A DNA stretch of 64,000 bases from Isoetes taiwanensis (Eukaryota > Streptophyta > Lycopodiopsida > Isoetales > Isoetaceae), in assembly GCA_021234155.1 (NCBI GenBank), contig JAJEKV010000074.1, positions 2,237,789 to 2,301,788 of the forward strand, written 5' to 3'. The notes under the pieces were generated by a model. That model made no database searches. It was not told where the DNA came from and saw nothing but the letters and a program-made list of their open reading frames with translations. Both the position numbers and the translations under genes were made by a program. Numbering within the stretch: position 1 is the first letter of the stretch; the number at the start of each line of letters is the position of its first letter. This document shows, piece by piece, positions 21,720-33,473 of this stretch.

Positions 21720-23516
21720 CTATAAAAGGTGAACCAGTCAACCCTATCATGCAGTCTATGTCCATCAGGCAGTTAGATAAAGCTATACGCAAGGAAAAGC
21801 TCCTCTGCGTCATTAGACTTGCCTCCATTGAGTCAGATGCTAAACAGAAGCAAGTAATCGATACCTTGCCAGAGGGGATTGCTCATCTTCTCCGAGAATT
21901 CGGTGATCTTTTTCCAGATGAAATCCAGAAGCTTCCTCCTTTTAGAGGGGTGGAATGTGAGATAGCTTTAGAGCCAGGTACTAAGCCTACCAGCAAGGCC
22001 CCGTACCGTATGAGTCCTCCAGAATTGGCAGAGCTTAAGAAGCAACTTCAGGAGTTACTAAACCTAGGTTTCATTCGACCTAGTGTCTCGCCTTTTGGCG
22101 CTCCTATTCTTTTTGTTAAGAAAAAAGATGGCTCCTTGAGAATGTGTATTGATTATCGGCAACTCAACAAGCATACCATCAAGAATCGTTATGCTTTGCC
22201 TAGAGCAGATGATCTAATGGATCAGTTGCAAGGAGCCAAGTACTTCTCAAAGATCGATCTACGCTCCGGATACCACCAGATAAGGATTAAAGAGGAGGAC
22301 ATCCATAAATCTGCTTTTCGCACTAGATATGGGCATTATGAGTTTACAGTTATGCCTTTTGGATTAACTAATGCCCCAGCAACTTTCATGCGACTGATGA
22401 ATGATGTCTTCCGACAATACCTGGATGATTTTGTCGTTATTTTCTTTGATGACATTCTTATCTATAGTAAGACCCTAGAGGAGCATGAGAAACATCTTAG
22501 ATTGGCCCTACAAAAGCTAAGACGTCATCAGCTTTTTGCCAAGTTCTCTAAGTGCAAGTTTGCCACTGGGCCATGTCATTTCAGCAGAGGGAATTGCTAC
22601 AGACCCGGCAAAGATAGAAGCCGTAAGGGAATGGCCTATTCCAGAAAATGTTTCCGAGGTCCGAAGCTTCTTGGGATTAGCAGGATACTATCGGAAATTT
22701 GTAAAGGACTTTGCGAAGATTGCAGCACCCCTTACAAACCTTACAAAGCATGAGAAGGTGAAGGATTGGATGGAGCACTGGAAGGCAAAAGTTCAGGGGA
22801 GTTTCCAGCAACTTAAAGATGCCTTAACGTCAGCACCAGTTCTCACATTGCCCGATCCTGAGAAGGATAAACTAGTGGCAACGGATGCCAGTAAGATTGC
22901 CACCGGTGGAGTCCTAATGCAGGAGGAGAGGGTTATCGCCTATGATTCAAAGAAAATGAACGAGACAGAGCAGCGATATCCTACCCATGACCAGGAATTG
23001 TTAGCCGTTGTCCGTGCTCTGCGGATATGGAGACACTACCTTCTTGGTAGAAGATTCCAGTTGGATACGGATCATCAAAGTCTCCGTTATTTATCCACCC
23101 AGCCGAATCTCAACCTCCGTCAGAGGAGATGGATGGAATTCTTGGAGGAGTATGATTTTGAGATTATGTATAAACCTGGAAAGCACAATGTCGTTGCGGA
23201 TGCGTTGTCACGTCATCCCTTGGTAACCCGCACCCATTGCAATGCAATTTCTACACTCACCAGTGAGTTTGGGAAACAGATAGAACAGGCCTTGGCCACG
23301 GATCCCGAATTCCATGAAGTTTGGAATAGTTTGGCTAAGGAGGCTCGCACAGATAAGGAGCATGAAGCTTTCCGTTCGTATAAGAAAGAAGGCAACTTGT
23401 TATATTACAACGATAAGTTGTGTGTACCTGACACTTCAGGAGTACGTAAGCTCATTCTCCATGACACACACAACAGCCCTATAGCTGGACACGCAGGTTT
23501 TATGAAGACCTAATTT
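21716..23516 (+). pseudogene. element A reverse transcriptase and RNase H
   Basis: RT spans about 21950-22530 and is well preserved: [51 protein letters not shown] and an active-site FFDDILIYS (family usually F/Y-x-DD). A deletion with frame change at about 22565 removes a few residues before [18 protein letters not shown]. RNase H follows ([15 protein letters not shown], then TDHQSLRYL and ending [15 protein letters not shown] at about 23210). An in-frame TAA at 23514-23516 separates it from the integrase. Confidence 0.92.
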
Positions 23517-24761
23517 AAGATTCGCTCCAGCTATTTCTGGCCTTCGATGAAAAAGGACATTGCCAGGTACATTAAGCAGTGTCAGGTGTGTCAGCAAACC
23601 AAAGCTGAGCAGTTAAGGATTCCAGGCGAGTTGCAACCCCTGGATGTGCCCAACGCCAAATGGGAAGTGATAACCATGGATTTCATTGTGGGCCTTCCAC
23701 GAACTCTCCGTGGATATGATGCCTTAATGGTAGTGGTCGACAAATTGTCGAAGATGGCTCATTTCTTGCCATGTCGTACCACGGATACAGCCTTCGATAC
23801 TGCTCTGCTATTTGCCAAGGAAATCTTCAGGTTGCACGGAATGCCACGAGTTATTATATCCGACAGGGATCCCAAATTTGTAAGTGCATTCTGGAAAGAT
23901 TTCTTTGCCACCATCCAGACCAAGCTTGCTATGAGTACGGCGTATCATCCTCAAACCGATGGTCAGACAGAATGTACCAATCGCATTATAGAGGATATGC
24001 TAAGAAGTTATGTGTGGAGTAAGCAATCACAATGGGCTGACTATATTTATCTGGTCGAGTCTCCCTTTATGATAAATTATGGTTATCAATGTCTTACTCC
24101 AGACACATGGCATAACCCCGTTTCTAAGGTGGAGGTTTCTCAACAGCTTCTTTTGGAAATGCAAGCTTTGGTCGAAGAAGTTCGTGGTTACTTATTAGCT
24201 GCACGAAGTCGTCAGAAGAGTGTAACCGATAAGCACAGAACCCCACGCATTTTTCAAGTGGGCGAATCAGTTTGGCTTAAGATTAAGGTGAAACAAGCCA
24301 AGCTTAAGATTGGCAACTGCAAGAAGTTGGCACCCAGATGGGCTGAACCGTTCAAAATTATTGAGCGTGTTGGAGAGCAGGCATATCGTTTGGATTTGCC
24401 ACCCCGCTTGAAGATCCACAAGGTCTTTCACGTGAGTCTTCTGAAACAACACACCCCTGATCCAGAGGAGGTTTTAGACACCCCAACCCTCCTCAAAATG
24501 ACAGAGGAGCAGCTGGAGATAGTACCTGAAGCTCTTCTTGATCGAGCTTATAAACAAACCAGAAGGACTCAAATGTTGCAATACTTGGTTAAGCACTTAC
24601 CAGTGGAAGATGCTACTTGGGTGATGAAGATAGACCTTGACAAGCATTATCCGGACTTCATGCGGGAATCTCAAGGCCGCACCATCAACGATGCTATCAA
24701 CCCCGCAGCCGGCGGTAAGCTTGGAAGCTTGATTGCCAAGAGTAGCGCCCTAGAGGGGTAG
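23517..24761 (+). pseudogene. element A integrase with chromodomain-like C-terminus
   Basis: The frame is the same as the upstream RNase H and is interrupted only by the TAA at 23514. Zinc-binding CQVCQQTK is followed by the catalytic core with TMDFIVGLP, SDRDPKF and DGQTE, giving the expected D, D-35-E spacing. About 17 residues are missing between YLVES and PFMINYGYQ (near 24060) compared with element B. The C-terminal part includes the GPY-like DLPPRLKIHKVFHVSLLK and a chromodomain-like segment (YLVKHLPVEDATWV, about 24590-24620). This places A with chromoviruses, whose chromodomains direct insertion to particular chromatin; the targeting is family knowledge. Confidence 0.9.
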
Positions 24762-25334
24762 ATGCATCATAAATAATAATAGTTACCGATGATGAGATCA
24801 CCTTGTGTTCTCTAGGACGTGGTGTACTGTCAATGTTGACTTGACCACGACTTGTTTGGGGAGCATATAGTAATAGGCCGCGTTCATCTCGGCTATAAGG
24901 GGAACTTGACCATTCCCTATGCTGCAATGAATTGCAAACCATAGACATGATAGGTTCCCAGGTAGATAGAATTTTCTTTTATTATTTTAAGGGGGTGGTC
25001 CCTTCAACCACAATTTAATTCTATATACTAATAGACTGACATGTGTAGGCCAGTGAGCAGTACGTGACCTGCCCATGTTAGAGGGTTGCTGATGGCCCGA
25101 TTTCTTCAGTTTTATTTTGTCTACACATCATGTTTTGTTGTTACTCTCATGTTGGTATTGGGCTTAGGTCCTTGAACTTTTTGATTATGATAATCATGTG
25201 AAATGCACCTTGGTGCTTAAACTGTTTTCAACTTTAAAGTTTTTAATATATATTACCTTCCTTCATAATGTCATATCCTATAAGTGTATCTAACCCTAAT
25301 GCTGAGGACAGCATTTCTTCTAAGGAGGGGAGAA
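24762..25334 (+). other. element A 3' non-coding region and polypurine tract
   Basis: No open frame is present between the integrase stop and the 3' LTR. It ends in the polypurine tract AAGGAGGGGAGAA (25322-25334) directly before TGTGACG. Homologous segments survive in reverse orientation in element B around 9560-9640. Confidence 0.8.
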
Positions 25335-26340
25335 TGTGACGTTCCAAGTATTTATACGGTATATGTATAAATACATTGACACGTCACCCAGTATAGATAC
25401 GCCACCATGGAGTATGGTAACCTAGGGGGTTGACCTAAAAGGGATTTAATTAGCTATGTTAATTAAATCATTAAGGATAATAACCTATGATTAAGGGAAT
25501 TAATAATAATTAAGCCAATTATGGTTTAGGAAGGCGCCACCTGGCCAAACTCGATTGGCCAGCATGGTGATTGCTATTTGGATCCAATTAGGTGGATCAC
25601 CACCCCCATAACAGCCAATATCGAACCAGTTGAGCGCCCAAGGAGCAGCTGAGCGCCCAAGGACTGTTGCAGACCTCACCAAAATCACTGAACCACCACT
25701 AGCTGTTGCTGCTACCCTACTTGCAGAACTATGGAAGCACCCCACGATAACGGTTCCAGCCGAAACACGGGTTAGTAGTAGTTTAGCTTGTGAATTGTAG
25801 GCTAGTACTGTAGTACTCTCTTTTCTGATTGCCTTTGTTGAAATTAACCCTTCTCTGGTAAGTAGGATTACATTTCAATTATGAATGGTGCTCTGTTAAG
25901 GAATTGGTTGATGTATCTATGAAGGATTTCGGTAGCTTCCATTAAACAGGGGTTTAAAGGGGGGGGTAGAGACCTCTGAGCTCAATTATGATAGTATTGT
26001 GGGGGTGGGGTCTTGCACGAACATAAAAGGCTCCTGAGACTCCTATAGTGGGCTAGGCCTGATAGCCGGTCACGTAGAGGGCCGGGTATGGGTCTGACAC
26101 TCCCTGGGTGTAGAGGTGTGATCCGTATGGAGCATCTTGCACTTTGAGTAGAATTAGGGTGAGTAAGTTGGGTACGGATGCGGGGGTCGCTGATGCGGCA
26201 CGTATTCTCTAGCTCACCCATGGAACCACTGTGATCCTGGAAGGGGACGCTTCCCTGACCTGCCTCATCGGACCGGGGCGTCATGAACCCTCGAGTAGAC
26301 TCAAAAGGGTGATACCTCACTCGAGCCTCTCCACGTAGAT
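25335..26340 (+). repeat. 3' LTR of element A, internally deleted and truncated
   Basis: It matches 1106-2198 and then jumps to sequence equivalent to 2579-2601. About 110 bp (equivalent to roughly 1770-1880) and about 380 bp (2199-2578) are missing, and the last roughly 110 bp of the LTR (2602-2710) are absent. After CCACGTAGAT (26331-26340) unrelated sequence begins. Confidence 0.88.
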
Positions 26341-27300
26341 AGTATTTTTATGTCATGCCACACTACTTTTTTTTTCTAAGGGCAGGTTTTGGGTTGCCCT
26401 TTTTTGGGAAGGTTAAAAATTTTAATAGCTCTTTTTATTACATGATATAATGTGAACTGCCCTTATTTTTTATAAAACTCATTATAAAACAACAGTTATC
26501 TATAAAGGCACATGTTTATAGAAAGCAACGTAGTTTTTATTTTAAAATCGCATAGCAATTTATGTTTATAAACATCGTCATAGATTAGGGTGGGACTGCC
26601 ATGTTTCGCGCACGCAAAAATTGGTCCAATTGGTTCAATTAAGCTAGCATTTGATACCTAATCAGATATGCCACATGTTTGTCAAATAAATTGCCCTTAA
26701 AAAAACTATGGTTAAAAAGTTATGTGGCTCCAAAGTCAGGGGGTGTAAGCGCCCCCATTGCCACACATGTGGCCTGTTACATCATGTCTAGAGCCTACTT
26801 TCGCGCCTCCAAAGCCCTCCCCTCGCTAATTAGAGTCTCTAGGTTCCATGTACTTATGATCCAGACTTCGGTAGCTGATAGACCACGTCTTGCCACATGC
26901 GAAACCCTAGTCCCGCACACAAGGTTCCACCTCACGTCCCTTCATGGTCTGGCATCGCGGTGGTAGCTTGGCCGATGGCCTCACGCAAATATTGCATTCG
27001 CATAGCCCGAAATGCCCTGAACACTGGACAGGGTCCATCATTCGCTACCATTTCTGGCTGCTTTGCCCAATCTACCCCCAAAAGCACTTCTCCACATAAT
27101 TTGTGAGGATCATGGATTCGAGTGCCGCGCACAATTGGGCGGAGGCACCATCATGCCATTTCGGGCTTTAAAAGGGGAAGCGTTTTTCTTCAATTAGCAT
27201 CCCTTCTGACGTTTGAAGCTCGTTCTGGCCTGCTTCAGTTCGTTTGCACGTTTGCATCAGTTCAACTCCGAGCTCAAGGATAAGGTTTTTTATTCCAAGC
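26341..27300. other. intergenic, no gene recognised
   Basis: An AT-rich start (26341-26600) is followed by moderately GC sequence with short frames only. No domain, repeat or RNA gene was recognised. Confidence 0.55.
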
Positions 27301-27374
27301 TATGTGGTTGTAGAATCTAGTTCATCTAATTCAAGTCCTCTTGGTCTGCAGCATAATGGAAGGGCAATGGAGGC

Positions 27375-27647
27375 GTGACCAAGGCATCTCAGGAAGCGCC
27401 TAACGTAAGCTTCCCAATACACCCTCTTCTTCGAAGAAGAGAGAGCGCCATTATTCAGACGCCTGTTGTGGTCACACTCGAGACCTCCGATCAGATCCAG
27501 CATGCAAAAGATGACCATGACATGGTTTACTACAGCATCACAGCGGTTGAGGGGGACCAGGTGAAATTTGAAAGCCCTGTTAACTCTGAGACCTGGGCTA
27601 CTAGCTTGCTGATGCTGCTTGGCCAAATGGACGATCCTTATAAATAA
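27375..27647 (+). CDS. small uncharacterised ORF
   Basis: A 90-codon open frame begins with GTG; there is no upstream in-frame ATG close by, so the true start or a splice junction is unknown. The product includes ESAIIQTPVVVTLETSDQIQ and ends QMDDPYK. No family was recognised. It could be a chance frame or the last exon of a small gene. An AT-rich stretch (27650-27680) follows the stop. Confidence 0.25.
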   Translation: MTKASQEAPNVSFPIHPLLRRRESAIIQTPVVVTLETSDQIQHAKDDHDMVYYSITAVEGDQVKFESPVNSETWATSLLMLLGQMDDPYK

Positions 27648-28009
27648 ACCCTTTTATATATACCATATAGTAACTAACTTCAAGTCTACTTGCCTTTGAT
27701 TATGAGTGTTTTGTTTTTGTTGTAGTGCCATTTTGTGAAAGAGTATTTTGTCAAAAGGCATTTTCTGGATTTAGCAATATAATTGCCCTCGAGGCACTAT
27801 GAATGAAAGATGTTATTGCATTGGAATATTTGATCACACAACAATTGTTTTTTGGCTATTTGCTACCATGGCTTTTTGGCCATTAACAATATTACAGGAC
27901 ATGTAAGACTTCCCATTGGCAGAGCCGTATACTATTCTGCTACTGCCTCATCTGAGTCATAACCATTCTGCAAGAATTGTCAAGAATTAATAATAACTCA
28001 GGACCTGCA

Positions 28010-29460
28010 TAGGGTGGGGTGTTATCAAATGTTCTATTATGTAGAATGAAAGGTGCATACCTGTGCCATGTCTGCTCTCCAAGCCCTGAAGAAACCCTCG
28101 TCCATGCCCGCGCTGTAACAAGGGCCTGGGCATCTACACCTATGTCAGCCATCTCCCTAATCTCCCTGGCCTTGTCAATTGCAGGCACATCTTCATTTCT
28201 TGGCCCTGTATTGGCTGCAGCATAGTTAATCTATCCTTCTGTGTCCATCCTCAAAGAACGAGTGAGAGGGCTGAATTGTCCTTGACTGCTGGCAAGATTC
28301 CATCTCTTCAAGGGGCTTCTAATATTGTTTGCCTTGTTAGATGTAGGTCTGACCAATGGAATACAATCTTCTATGCTAATTGACTGGGGGTTGACCTCGT
28401 CTCCCTCACATAAGTGAGTGTCCTCGAGACTACACTCCGGTTGAGTGCCAAGCTGCCATGACACATAGGCATATAGTCTGGTTGGTTGTTTGATACATAG
28501 GCCTGAGAATTTTCCTCATCCACAATAGGTGTATGGCAATGAACAGGACTCTTGCCCTATCTTCATCTCATCCTAAGCCTAGCAGTCAGTCTCCTTTGCT
28601 TTGCAGCCTCGTTCAATAGTCTTTGGCAACTAAATACAGCTTGAAGTCTGGATTGGCCAGCTGGATACATGAATTCCTTCAACCTCTTATAGTGCTGGCC
28701 TCATACCAAGCCTCTTCTTGCTTTCTACTCTCCTTCTCTGCTCTATTTGCAGCAGCCCTTCAGCTGGCCTCCTCCTTCTCAATCCTCCTCCTTACTGCCT
28801 CAACCTTCTTGAGGGCTATCTACTCCCTCTTAAGCCTTTCAGCCTCTTCCCTCCTTGTCTTCTCTGCTGCAAGAGCTTGCCAGAACCCATCACTATTGAT
28901 ATGAACTCTACCATGCAAATAAGGAGCAATGCCCCTCCTTCTCGAGGCTGTTCCTTGTGTATTCTAATCTGCTTGGACTTGTGAAGTTTGGCCACAATCC
29001 GGATCCATGCCTTGCTGTAGCAAGACCTGCTGCATGGTCCCATGTGTAGCCCCAACATGTTTACGTGATGCCTACCTGCCTTTATATTGGAGATTGTTAG
29101 ACCAGCTGCAATGGACTGAGAAATCAGTTTAGCTATGTCTTCCCTCTTTGGCTCTGTCCTACACTTCTTGACCATATAGTCTGTCCTAAGTCTTTTGAAT
29201 GCAGCTTTGAATGGTGCAAAGCAAGACACGTCTAGTGGTTGCAGCCTATGTGATATGTGGGCAGGTAGTAGGGCAAAATGTATGCCCATCTCTTTGGCAG
29301 CAAGGATAACATCCAATTCCACATGGCTGTGATGGCCATCCAGCAATAGGTGAGACACTTCTAGGGACTCTAGACTGAAAATGGGGCAGCCATGACTTAA
29401 ACAATTCAGTGGTCATCCAAGCTTATTGCTGCACTACCTGAATTGCTCCCTCTTCACACC
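28010..29460 (-). pseudogene. pogo/jerky-type DDE transposase fragment, decayed
   Basis: Read on the - strand, the entry near 29440 gives WMTTELFKSWLPHF, typical of the DDE_1 core. After one frame change it continues with LLLDGHHSHVELD and then LLPAHISHRLQPLDVSCFAP, the second catalytic block and the PPHTTHLLQPLD-type motif of this family. The 28816-29358 frame follows with KLHKSKQIRIHKEQ. A basic coiled-coil tail (EKTRREEAERLKRE) contains stop codons, and a further coherent frame (about 28464-28010, one internal stop) may be the C-terminal extension. The N-terminal DNA-binding part was not found. This is a dead copy. Confidence 0.75.
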
Positions 29461-29930
29461 TTGCTAGTGAATTGCTCCCTCTTCACACCTTGCTATGTTG
29501 TCTTGCCGCATCCTTGTATCCTTGAAAATATACAGGTTAGGTAGCCTGAACCCTTCCATCGGGGCATGTAAACATTGCAACATGTTTCTGGCAGTCCCCT
29601 ACAGACAAACACATATACAATTGCCTCATAATAATGAAATCTGCTCTCTCTTATGTAAAATGCAGTAAAATGAACACTTGCAGCCAATAAACCGAATCAC
29701 AGAACAATGATGGCAGTATGTTTTGGGACTAACAATTGATGGAATCTAACTCGTAATTATTGCTTGCAATTTGCAGCCAATAAACTGAATCACAGAAAAA
29801 TGATGGCAGTGATTTTGAACTCAAGAAATAGATGCAATGCAAAGAAACTGTGAAAAACAGAGAAAACTTACCTGCTGATCACTTGCATGCAGGTCGAAAT
29901 CCATGCATGCAGGTCGAAATCCAGAAAAGA
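29430..29930. repeat. short local duplications right of the transposase fragment
   Basis: Three small direct duplications: GAATTGCTCCCTCTTCACAC at about 29439 and 29471; a 40-bp block beginning AGCCAATAAAC at about 29681 and 29776; and CATGCAGGTCGAAATCCA at about 29885 and 29905. They look like slippage or insertion footprints. Confidence 0.6.
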
Positions 29931-30275
29931 AGTTGAGGCTGCATGATCTGAGAAGAATTGAAGCAGAAGAAGATTTGCCTTGCCGCTTGAAGCAATCGGA
30001 AGAAATTGGCCGCCTCTGGAAGCCCGCGAAAATTGGCCGTTGTAGAAGGGTAGAGTATGAAATACAAAAAGTTTTAAGGGTATTTAGACAATTGTGGATT
30101 TCTACATAATTATATACGCTGCTCAAGGGCATTCCGTGAAAAATGAGAAACTTAAGGGCATGTTAGGAAATAGTAGAAAACATTAGGGCATTTCGGAGTT
30201 TTTCCCTTATTTTTTTCGGACCGCCGGAATTTTGTCTTCGGGTGGCTTACGTGAGGGAGCCTGCCGGTCATCGCG

Positions 30276-30346
30276 GTTTCTGGCCGTAAACCGGCAAGGC
30301 GTCGCCACCTGCCGATTTACGGCCGGTAACTGCTCTGATCGGCAGG
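30276..30346. repeat. GC-rich inverted repeat
   Basis: CTGGCCGTAAACCGGCAAGG and CCTGCCGATTTACGGCCGG pair over about 20 positions with two mismatches and a short loop. A related CCTGCCGGTCATCGCGG run lies just to the left. It sits between the transposase fragment and the PPR gene, and its function is unknown. Confidence 0.6.
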
Positions 30347-30793
30347 TTCTCTAGCACGTAAATACAGGGCCATTTATCATAAAGAAAAATGTAAAGCGAA
30401 ACATACCTGAATAAGCATCTTTGTAAGACATACAAATATCTTCCTCCAGTTGAACCCATCAAGACAAAGCCCTTTTTGTTTTCGGGGTTTAGCAGAGAAA
30501 TAAATAGACCATAACAATGCACTTCTGGCCATCTGCCATCGCTTGTCTATGCGATTATAGCAATGCAGGTATAAAACACTAATGAAGCCATCCAGAAAAC
30601 TTTGTTCTCGCACAGCCTTTTTTCCGTTGAATTTTTCTTCTTTTAAATATGGGCCTCAAATCTAATAATTGCCTTATCACTCTGTGTTCCCTTCTTGTCA
30701 CCTTAATCATTGCTTCTGCTTTTTCAACTTATTGCATGCCCTGGCCCTTCTCTGCTGCATCACTTACATGATTTTGAAGAGTTAAAGTTGTAC

Positions 30794-33440
30794 TCATATG
30801 CATAACTTTTTGTTTGCGACCACCTTATGTATATGCAGATTGGCATAGATATTCGATATGAGCACGTACCCAGCAGCACAATGCAAATCCAAGTCAACTA
30901 TCTTACTGAAACAACATCTTGCAACTTTGATGTTTCCATGCACTCTGCAAGCGCTCAGCAAGGTTGTCCATCCAACAATATCAGTGTTCATGGTGACACA
31001 AAGGAAATCCTCTGCCTCCTCAAGGAATCCTGCACGACATAGAAGGTCAACCATGCAAGTACTGTGTTTAATGGTTGGCAAAATGCCATACTCTTTCAAA
31101 GATTGATAGCCGCAGAGGCCTTCATCTACCAAACCTGTGTAACTGCAAGCAGTAAGAACACTAATAATTGATACCTCATCTGGCCCTACTCCTGCCTGTT
31201 GCATATTTTTGAAACATTCTAGAGCTAGAAGCCCTTTCCCACTCTGCGCATATCCAGTAATCAATGCATTCCATGATACCATATTTTGGCTAGGCAACAT
31301 GTCAAAGAGTTTCTGAGCTTCCTCTAGCATTCCACATTTTGAATACATAACAACCACAGCACTGCCTATCAAAACATCTGACTCAAGTCTATAACTAGTA
31401 ATCATGCTATAAGTCTGCCTACCATTCTCCAGTGCCCCTAAATTAGCACATGCTTTCAAAAGACTAACAAAAATGAAATTGTCTGGCCTTACTCCTTCCT
31501 TTTGCATTTTGTCAAACAGTTCTAGAGACGCCAAATAGTCACCATTTTGAACATATCCTTCAATCAAAACCCCCCAGGATATCACATCTCGATGTGCCAT
31601 ATTGTAAAAGACATGGCAAGCCTTCTCCAAATTCCCACTTTTAGCATACATATCAACTATAATATTTCCCATCGTAACATCTAGTTCTAACCCGCTTTCA
31701 GTGATCTTGTCATGAATTGATTTACCTTGTGCAATTGCTCCTATACTGACACATGCTTTCAAGACACTTGAATATATAACTACATCTGGCTTCGTGCCCT
31801 CCTGTTGCATCTTTTCAAAACATTCCAGAGCTAAGACACCTTCCCCGCAGTGTGTATATCCTTTAATAATTGCGTTCCATGATAGAACGTTAGCTTTTAC
31901 CCCTTCATGTTTCATGCTCTCCAAACAGTCTACAGCTAAATGAACATTACCATGCTGCGCATATCCAGCAATCAATGCATTCCATGATACAACATCCCGA
32001 TATTGCAAGTTATTAAACACTTTTCTTGCCTCATCAAAACTCCCACACTTTGCATACATATCAACCAAAGTATTCTCCAGTGCAATATCTGATCCATATT
32101 CTCTTTCAATGATCTGCTCATGGATGAGCCTGCCCCATTCTTTTTCTCCTATGATGCTGCAAGCTTTTAGAATGCTTAAAAATGTGACCTTATCTAGTAG
32201 TATATCTTCGTATTGCATGTTCATAAAAGACTGTAAAGCTAGCAAGCCTTCTCCATGTTGGACATATGCTTCAATCATTGTGCTCCATGCCACTACATTT
32301 CGAGCCTGCAACTTTCCAAAGGCTAAATGTGCTTCTCCTAGGCTCCCACATTTATTATACATATGGATCAGGGTGCTCCCCAGGACAAGATCTGATTGAA
32401 TCCTGTTGTCTATGAGCTTGTTATGGAAAAATCTACCTTTTTGCAAGGCTTTTAATCCAGAACAGGCTTTCAGAACTCCCAGAAGAGTTACTTTGTCTGG
32501 CTCTATCCTCTCGTTCTGCATCTCATCAAAGCATTCCAAAGCTAAACCAGACTTCCCATTATCCACGCATCCTAAAATCATCGTATTCCAAAAGGCAGCA
32601 TCTCTATTCTGGGACTTACTAAAAACTCCACATGCCTCTTCTAGGCTACCACATTTAAAGTACATGTCAACAAGGGTACTAAATATGAGAGCATTCAATT
32701 CCAAACTTCCTGTTCCTCTTTCTAATATCTCAACATGGATAACTCTGCCACACTCTATGGCTGCAATCTTGCCGCATGCATTTATGATGTTTAACAAAAT
32801 AATGACATCTGGCTGTAAGCCTTCACATTTCATTTCATCAAAGGAATGTAGGGCCAAGGTAGCATTCCCAAGCTGGGTATATCCCACGATCATTGTGCTC
32901 CATAAAACCAAATCCGGTTCGAAGCTTATTAAACACCCTACATGCTTCCTCCATGCTCCTACATGTGGCATACATATGAAGCAGCATGCTTCCAATGATA
33001 ACATCTGACACAAGCTGGCTTGTGATAATTTCATCATGAACAACTCTTCCATGTGAAATGTCTTTATTTAAAGTGCATGCTTTGAGCACAGCAATATAGA
33101 CATACTTGTTGCTCTGCACCCCAAATTGAATATTATGGAACAATTCAAGGGCAATTTGGAACTGCCCCAACTTGGTATTTGCCAGAATAATTGCAGCCCA
33201 ACTATATGTGCTTGGGTTTGAAACTTTGTTGAATATCTGGTTAGCTTCGAGCAAATATTCATGGTGCACAAATAACCGAATAAGATAATCACACAAAATA
33301 GCAACTGAATCGAGCCCATTGTGCACCATAAGAGATTGTACATGCTTTCCAGAATCCAAAGATTTTGTTGTTTCACACTTCTGTAGAAGACGTTGGGCAT
33401 CATCCTTTGACAAACACCCATCTTGGCGAAACCTGTTTAA
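30794..33440 (-). CDS. PLS-class pentatricopeptide repeat protein, one frameshift as read
   Basis: Two abutting frames (33413-about 32930 and about 32930-30794) encode one continuous array, roughly 870-880 codons, or about two dozen PPR repeats at 31-36 residues. Typical units read LVDMYAKCGSFDEARKVF and VVSWNALIAGYAQHG. It ends in a short E-like region (GWTTLLSACRVHGN ... YVLISNIYAN) without E+ or DYW. Organelle RNA editing or processing is family knowledge. The frame changes by one base near 32925, between FNKL and PDLVLW, possibly an assembly error. The first ATG is not visible in frame: the frame is open upstream to about 33465 and an acceptor-like AAACAG lies at 33435, so an upstream exon is likely. 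A second acceptor-like TTTCCTAACAG at about 33575 precedes an open stretch (33480-33573). Confidence 0.85.
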
Positions 33441-33473
33441 ACATTGAAACTTAATTACTTGGGGCTAGTTTAA

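Larger units (their letters stand above)
1106..26340 (+). mobile_element. element A: Ty3/gypsy chromovirus-like LTR retrotransposon, interrupted by element B
   Basis: The element has LTR copies at 1106-2710 and 25335-26340 that begin identically (TGTGACGTTCCAAGTATTTA). A primer binding site complementary to initiator tRNA-Met lies at 2712, and a polypurine tract lies just before the 3' LTR. Between them, on the same strand, are extra leader ORFs, gag, protease, RT, RNase H and integrase with a chromodomain-like tail: gypsy order. Element B occupies 7263-20327 in opposite orientation, leaving about 12.2 kb of A itself. The right LTR is internally deleted and ends early, so no flanking target duplication is visible. 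Confidence 0.93.
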
